Origin: an uncultured Paracoccaceae bacterium | GTDB taxonomy: Bacteria > Pseudomonadota > Alphaproteobacteria > Rhodobacterales > Rhodobacteraceae | Length of the DNA stretch: 10,081 nt | Assembly (NCBI GenBank): GCA_937916485.1 | Contig: CALFSV010000140.1 | Coordinates: 1 to 10,081 of the forward strand | Direction of reading: 5' to 3' | In this document: one piece after another, positions 6,835 through 10,081 of the stretch | Layout: each line of letters begins with the position of its first letter | Numbering within the stretch: the stretch's first letter is position 1 | Notes under the pieces: model-generated | Database searches by the model: none | Seen by the model: the letters and a program-made list of their open reading frames with translations, nothing else | Told to the model about the DNA's origin: nothing | Translations under genes and position numbers: made by a program

Positions 6835-7629
6835 ATGTATTCAACAAAATATGTCAAAGCGCGTGATATTGACGATGCGGTGAAAGCCCTGAAATCAGCC
6901 AATGATGGCAAGTTTCTGGCTGGTGGCATGACCTTGATACCCACCTTGAAGCAGCGGCTGGCCAATCCTGATTGTCTGGTTGATCTGTCTGCTTGCGGCC
7001 TATCCTCAATAGATGATGAGGGCAGTGCGATCCGGATTGGGGCGATGACGCGTCATGTTGATGTTGCCGAATCTGCGTTGGTGCAAAAGGCCATTCCAGC
7101 GCTTACGCATCTGGCAGCACATATCGGTGACCGGCAGGTGCGCAATCGCGGCACTATAGGCGGCTCGCTGGCGAATAATGATCCGGCGGCTTGTTATCCG
7201 GCGGCGCTATTGGCGCTTGGCGGTACAGTTCACACGCAAAGCCGGTCGATTGCGGCTGAGGATTATTTTGACGGTATGTTTGAGACCGCATTGGAAGAAG
7301 ATGAGATCATTCGCGCTGTCAGTTTACCGAAACCTGAAAAGGCCGCCTATGTCAAATTTCCAAACCCTGCGTCGCGTTATGCGATGGTTGGGGCGTTTGT
7401 GGCGAAATTTGCCGATGGTGTGCGTGTTGCCGTTACGGGTGCGGGTGAGGATGGCGTGTTCCGGGCGCATGATCTAGAAGCGGCGCTTGATGCAAATTTC
7501 AGTGCTGACGCAATTGCTGATGGGATGGTCTCGTCTGATGGGCTGATGAGTGATATTCATGCCTCGGCGGATTATCGGGCGCATCTTATTGGCGAAATGA
7601 CCCGCCGCGCCGTTAATGCCTGTGCGTAG
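6835..7629 (+). CDS. FAD-binding subunit of a molybdenum hydroxylase (CoxM type)
   Basis: The 264-residue medium subunit binds FAD and passes electrons to an external acceptor. The two FAD-contact motifs of the family are present: AGGMTLIPTL (29-38) and TIGGSLANNDPAACYPAA (107-124). The C-terminal CO-dehydrogenase flavoprotein domain follows (about 165-262), including the usual RAHLIGEMTRRAV end. It starts 15 bases after the iron-sulfur subunit, with AAGGAA (6824-6829) as ribosome binding site, so the two are almost certainly made together. The gene order small then medium, with no large subunit following, is unusual, because Cox-type operons normally include coxL alongside. Length is slightly below the 280-290 residues common for CoxM but covers all expected domains. 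Confidence 0.92.
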   Translation: MYSTKYVKARDIDDAVKALKSANDGKFLAGGMTLIPTLKQRLANPDCLVDLSACGLSSIDDEGSAIRIGAMTRHVDVAESALVQKAIPALTHLAAHIGDRQVRNRGTIGGSLANNDPAACYPAALLALGGTVHTQSRSIAAEDYFDGMFETALEEDEIIRAVSLPKPEKAAYVKFPNPASRYAMVGAFVAKFADGVRVAVTGAGEDGVFRAHDLEAALDANFSADAIADGMVSSDGLMSDIHASADYRAHLIGEMTRRAVNACA

Positions 7630-7645
7630 TTTTTGTGAGTGCCGA

Positions 7646-8377
7646 ATGAACCCCTCCGATATTGTTAAACAGCAATTAGCACCAACAGGTGTTTTGCGTG
7701 CTGGTATTAATCTTAGTAATTTCCTGCTTGTATCTGGCCAGCTTGGCGATGGTAGTCCGGACGGTATATCGCCCGATATTGCTAGATATATTGCTGCCCG
7801 GCTTGATGTGCCTTGCAAGCTGGTCACATTTGATCGTCCTGGACAACTGGCCGATGCTGTGAACCAAAATATCTGGGATATTGGTAACATAGCTTTTGAG
7901 GCTGAACGCGCGCAAACAATAGATTTCAGCAACCCTTATGCACTGATCGAAGCTAATTTTCTGTTCCGCCAAGATGAAAATTTTACAAGTAATGATGATG
8001 TTGATCATGATGCAGTGCGCATCGCGGTGTCGGAGCGCAGCGCCTATGACCTTTGGCTAACCGATAACTTCAAACAAGCACAGATTGTCCGTGCCCCGTC
8101 AATAAAGGCGGCGCATCAGATGTTTTTTGAGAATGAGGTCAATGTGCTCGCTAGCCTCAAGCCGAAACTGCTTGAAGATATGGAAAGCCATAAAGGGCTG
8201 CGGCTTATCGAAACGCCCTTTACCGCTGTTAAGCAGTCAGTCGGCATCGCGAAGGGCAAGCCCGAGGCAGCGGCATTTTTAAATGCGCTGATCGTAGACC
8301 TAGCGCGTAATGGATGGATTGCTGCCCAGTTACGACGCCATGGCGTGGCTAAAAAGCTAGGTGTTCCGGCGATCTAG
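7646..8377 (+). CDS. Solute-binding-protein-fold protein (SBP family 3 type) with no signal peptide
   Basis: A 243-residue protein resembling amino-acid/polar-compound binding proteins of ABC transporters: GVLRAGINLSN (15-25), DGISPDIARYIAARL (39-53), the ligand-loop-like WDIGNIAFEAERAQTIDFS (77-95) and a second lobe resuming at about 124. The N-terminus (MNPSDIVKQQLAPTG) is polar, with no hydrophobic core or lipobox cysteine, so it is predicted to stay in the cytoplasm. An in-frame ATG at 7616 overlaps the previous gene; the added ten residues (MPVRSFCECR) still do not make a signal peptide, and no ribosome binding site was seen for it. For the ATG at 7646 only a weak GTGAG precedes. No ABC permease or ATPase is nearby. 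It may sense or hold a pathway intermediate, or be an enzyme on this fold as in cyclohexadienyl dehydratase. Function unknown; the fold is likely. Confidence 0.7.
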   Translation: MNPSDIVKQQLAPTGVLRAGINLSNFLLVSGQLGDGSPDGISPDIARYIAARLDVPCKLVTFDRPGQLADAVNQNIWDIGNIAFEAERAQTIDFSNPYALIEANFLFRQDENFTSNDDVDHDAVRIAVSERSAYDLWLTDNFKQAQIVRAPSIKAAHQMFFENEVNVLASLKPKLLEDMESHKGLRLIETPFTAVKQSVGIAKGKPEAAAFLNALIVDLARNGWIAAQLRRHGVAKKLGVPAI

Positions 8378-8386
8378 GCTAAAAAG
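8347..8386 (+). repeat. Pair of 10-bp direct repeats (GGCTAAAAAG) across a stop codon
   Basis: GGCTAAAAAG occurs at 8347-8356 and again at 8377-8386, exactly 30 bases apart. The first copy encodes part of the C-terminal tail of the binding-protein-like gene and the second begins on the last base of its stop codon. This may be a small local duplication or chance; no function is evident. Confidence 0.4.
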
Positions 8387-8431
8387 GGCAGTTGCTGACG
8401 CTGATTGTGTGGCAATCCTTCTGAAGATTCC

Positions 8432-8460
8432 CTGACATCGGCTGAAAGAAGGTTAATAAT
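8432..8460 (+). promoter_or_regulatory. Candidate sigma70-type promoter for the DMT transporter gene
   Basis: CTGACA (8432-8437) and AATAAT (8455-8460) each match 5 of 6 consensus bases and are separated by the optimal 17 bases. The site lies about 100 bases before the transporter start codon, in the 181-bp gap that follows the catabolic gene run. It suggests the transporter is transcribed on its own. No convincing terminator was found in the gap. Confidence 0.45.
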
Positions 8461-8558
8461 TTGGGGCTTTGTTTTATTGCGTAGTTGAGCGGATTTGATC
8501 CAACAACACCCTTTCTTATGCCACAGGCCCTGGGCATTACATTTTTTTGGAAGTTATC

Positions 8559-9581
8559 ATGTCTGGTGTTGTTCTCGCACTTATTTCTGCAGCCATTTTT
8601 GGCTTTCAAAACGCCGCGGCGCGACGAGGCGTTATTACTGCCACACCATTACAGGGAATGATTATCACGGTACCGACCGTTTTGCCGCTGCTGGCGGTTA
8701 TTAGCTACTGTCTTGGTGGCTTCACTGCTATGCATACTTGGGATCACGAAACTTACATATTGGCTGGTACAGCTGGCGTGATGCATTTTGTAATTGGCCG
8801 GTTTAGTAATTATCACTCTATGCAAGCACTGGGCAGTACGCTTTCTACACCCATTCAACAACTTGGTACTGTGGCTTCTTTATTTTGTGCCGTAACCATT
8901 TTGGGAGAAAGTCTGACTGGTTTGAATATTTTTGGCATTGTTTTAGTCAGTGTCGGACCCGCGTTATTAATAGCAGGAAGACGTCGATATACGTCAAGCG
9001 AAGTAGGCACTACCTTTGTTCCTGATTTGAAACGCGGCATTTTGCATGGGATGGTTTGTGTTGTTGGTTATGGTGGAAGCCCAATCCTAATTGTCTTGGC
9101 GTTGCAAAGCGCTAGCGGATTGGTCTCAGGCGAGAAGTTGGTAGGGACCTATTTAGCAGGAGGAGCATTCGCTCATTCATCAGCTATTTTACTATTTTCC
9201 TATATTTTTGCTTCGGCTTGCGTGGTCATGATGGGCCTAAACTCGAATGGCTTTAAATCGATGAGCTCTATGTCAAGGGAAGGATTGAGGTGGTTTCTAT
9301 TATCTGGCTTTATGATTGCAGTTTCGCAGGTGTTTCGTTATGCCGCTCTTGCACTTGCGCCAGTTTCAGTCGTAGTGCCAATCCAACGCCTTTCTGTTAT
9401 TTTTAGGCTATTATTCAACTGGTATCTCAATCGTCAATATGAACGCATCGAGATTAACATCGTAATAGGCATTATACTGTCCGTTTTTGGCGCCGCAGCG
9501 TTGGGCGTTAACACAACTGCGGCACTAAACTGGCTAGACCCCAATCCAGTTATTTATAGCATTTTGAACTGGCGAGTTTAG
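8559..9581 (+). CDS. DMT-superfamily (EamA-type) membrane transporter
   Basis: A 340-residue inner-membrane protein with about ten hydrophobic segments in two EamA-like halves (about 3-139 and 160-316), separated by a short basic, polar loop (RRRYTSSE, 141-148). The first half ends with a helix pair like that of other members (STPIQQLGTVASLF, then ILGESLTGLNIFGIVLVSVG). The second ends with APVSVVVPIQRLSVIF (267-282) and a final helix IVIGIILSVFGAAALG. Family members export or import metabolites such as amino acids; the substrate cannot be predicted here. The ATG at 8559 is preferred because GGAAG (8549-8553) precedes it; a TTG at 8547 in the same frame would add only four residues. It has its own promoter candidate and may not belong to the upstream pathway. 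Its stop overlaps that of the opposite-strand integrase. Confidence 0.8.
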   Translation: MSGVVLALISAAIFGFQNAAARRGVITATPLQGMIITVPTVLPLLAVISYCLGGFTAMHTWDHETYILAGTAGVMHFVIGRFSNYHSMQALGSTLSTPIQQLGTVASLFCAVTILGESLTGLNIFGIVLVSVGPALLIAGRRRYTSSEVGTTFVPDLKRGILHGMVCVVGYGGSPILIVLALQSASGLVSGEKLVGTYLAGGAFAHSSAILLFSYIFASACVVMMGLNSNGFKSMSSMSREGLRWFLLSGFMIAVSQVFRYAALALAPVSVVVPIQRLSVIFRLLFNWYLNRQYERIEINIVIGIILSVFGAAALGVNTTAALNWLDPNPVIYSILNWRV

Positions 9582-10081
9582 CTGCACACGTTTTTATAGC
9601 CTTGATCTAAAAAATCAGCCCACATCTCCATGTAAGGCCGCCGCTGCTCCAAATAGTCAGTTCGGTTATACGCCCGTGCAACCTTGGAGCCAGTTTTGTG
9701 AGCAATGATCATTTCCGCAACTTCAAAAGGAATGTCGGTATTCTCTGTAAGCCATGTTCGCAAAGTTGATCTGAATCCATGAGGCACGCCCGCAAGCTCT
9801 TTGTCTCTCATATGTTTTGATAGCGTGCTGTCGCTGATGACTCCTTTTCGGATGCTCGGGAAAAGGAAGCCATTTCTCGATATGCGCATGGCATCGGCAA
9901 CAACACTCTGGGCTTCCTTGCTTAATGGAACACGGAAATCTTCCATCCTGCCCCGTTTGCCCTTCATCATCTCTCCCGGAATAGTCCAAACATCACCATC
10001 AAACTGATCTATCCTTGCATAACGTACTGGCCGAGATCGCTGTCCAGTTAGCATCAGAAGTTTCATGCACAGATGAGTTGA
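9578..10081 (-). CDS. Tyrosine recombinase / P4-type phage integrase, C-terminal part
   Basis: The last 167 residues of a leftward integrase; the frame stays open to the window edge (STHLC precedes the first internal Met), so the N-terminal arm- and core-binding domains are outside. The visible catalytic domain has the full active-site set, numbered from the first visible residue: Arg15 in LTGQRS, Lys40 in EMMKGK, His101-X2-Arg104 in PHGFRST, His128 in IIAHKTG and the nucleophile Tyr138 in RAYNRTD. The C-terminal segment EQRRPYMEMWADFL is typical of P4-type integrases. Such enzymes integrate and excise prophages and genomic islands, often at tRNA genes, and mark one end of the element. No tRNA, attachment repeat or terminator was found beside it. 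The stop overlaps the convergent transporter gene by four bases. The domain looks intact and potentially active. Confidence 0.92.
   Translation of the reverse strand, partial: STHLCMKLLMLTGQRSRPVRYARIDQFDGDVWTIPGEMMKGKRGRMEDFRVPLSKEAQSVVADAMRISRNGFLFPSIRKGVISDSTLSKHMRDKELAGVPHGFRSTLRTWLTENTDIPFEVAEMIIAHKTGSKVARAYNRTDYLEQRRPYMEMWADFLDQGYKNVCS
9578..10081. mobile_element. Probable edge of an integrated element or genomic island
   Basis: Inferred only from the integrase gene at the right edge. Neither the element boundary nor attachment repeats are visible, and it cannot be decided whether the neighbouring transporter and catabolic genes lie inside or outside the element. Confidence 0.35.

Noticed and set aside
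8416..8453. CCTTCT ... AGAAGG inverted repeat as terminator of the catabolic operon
   Set aside because: Six-base arms with a loop of more than 20 bases and no T-run do not make a convincing intrinsic terminator.

Overview
The window looks like a piece of an alphaproteobacterial genome, possibly a marine lineage such as SAR116 or a relative. This is tentative. It rests on gene content (a tripartite tricarboxylate transporter, CO-dehydrogenase-like Cox subunits, a P4-type phage integrase of the sort common in Rhodobacterales) and on a base composition that looks, by eye, to be in the high 40s % GC. No rRNA, tRNA, CRISPR array or complete insertion sequence was seen.

Layout. The left edge holds the 5' end of a leftward gene for a secreted TctC/Bug-type solute-binding protein. 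A 262-bp divergent control region follows, with three separate 15-17 bp palindromes and one plausible rightward promoter. A rightward run of genes then covers about 8 kb: a fused TctA-TctB membrane permease; a thiamine-diphosphate enzyme of the acetolactate synthase / benzoylformate decarboxylase superfamily; an alpha/beta hydrolase whose start overlaps the previous stop (ATGA); a CoxG-like SRPBCC protein; a UbiX-type flavin prenyltransferase; the [2Fe-2S] subunit and then the FAD subunit of a xanthine-dehydrogenase/CO-dehydrogenase-family molybdenum hydroxylase; and a periplasmic-binding-protein-fold protein with no visible signal peptide. After a 181-bp gap with a good promoter candidate comes a DMT/EamA-family transporter, also rightward. 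The right edge is the 3' part of a leftward tyrosine recombinase whose stop codon overlaps that of the transporter.

How the genes may work together (inference). The TctC protein and the TctA-TctB permease would import an organic acid. The thiamine enzyme, hydrolase and molybdenum hydroxylase would process it in the cytoplasm. UbiX would supply prenylated FMN to a UbiD-type decarboxylase. That suggests uptake and breakdown of a carboxylated aromatic or heteroaromatic compound. Two expected catalytic parts are absent from the window: the molybdopterin-binding large subunit (CoxL/XdhB-like) and any UbiD. They may lie beyond the left edge past tctC, beyond the integrase on the right, or elsewhere in the genome. 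The substrate cannot be named from this sequence.
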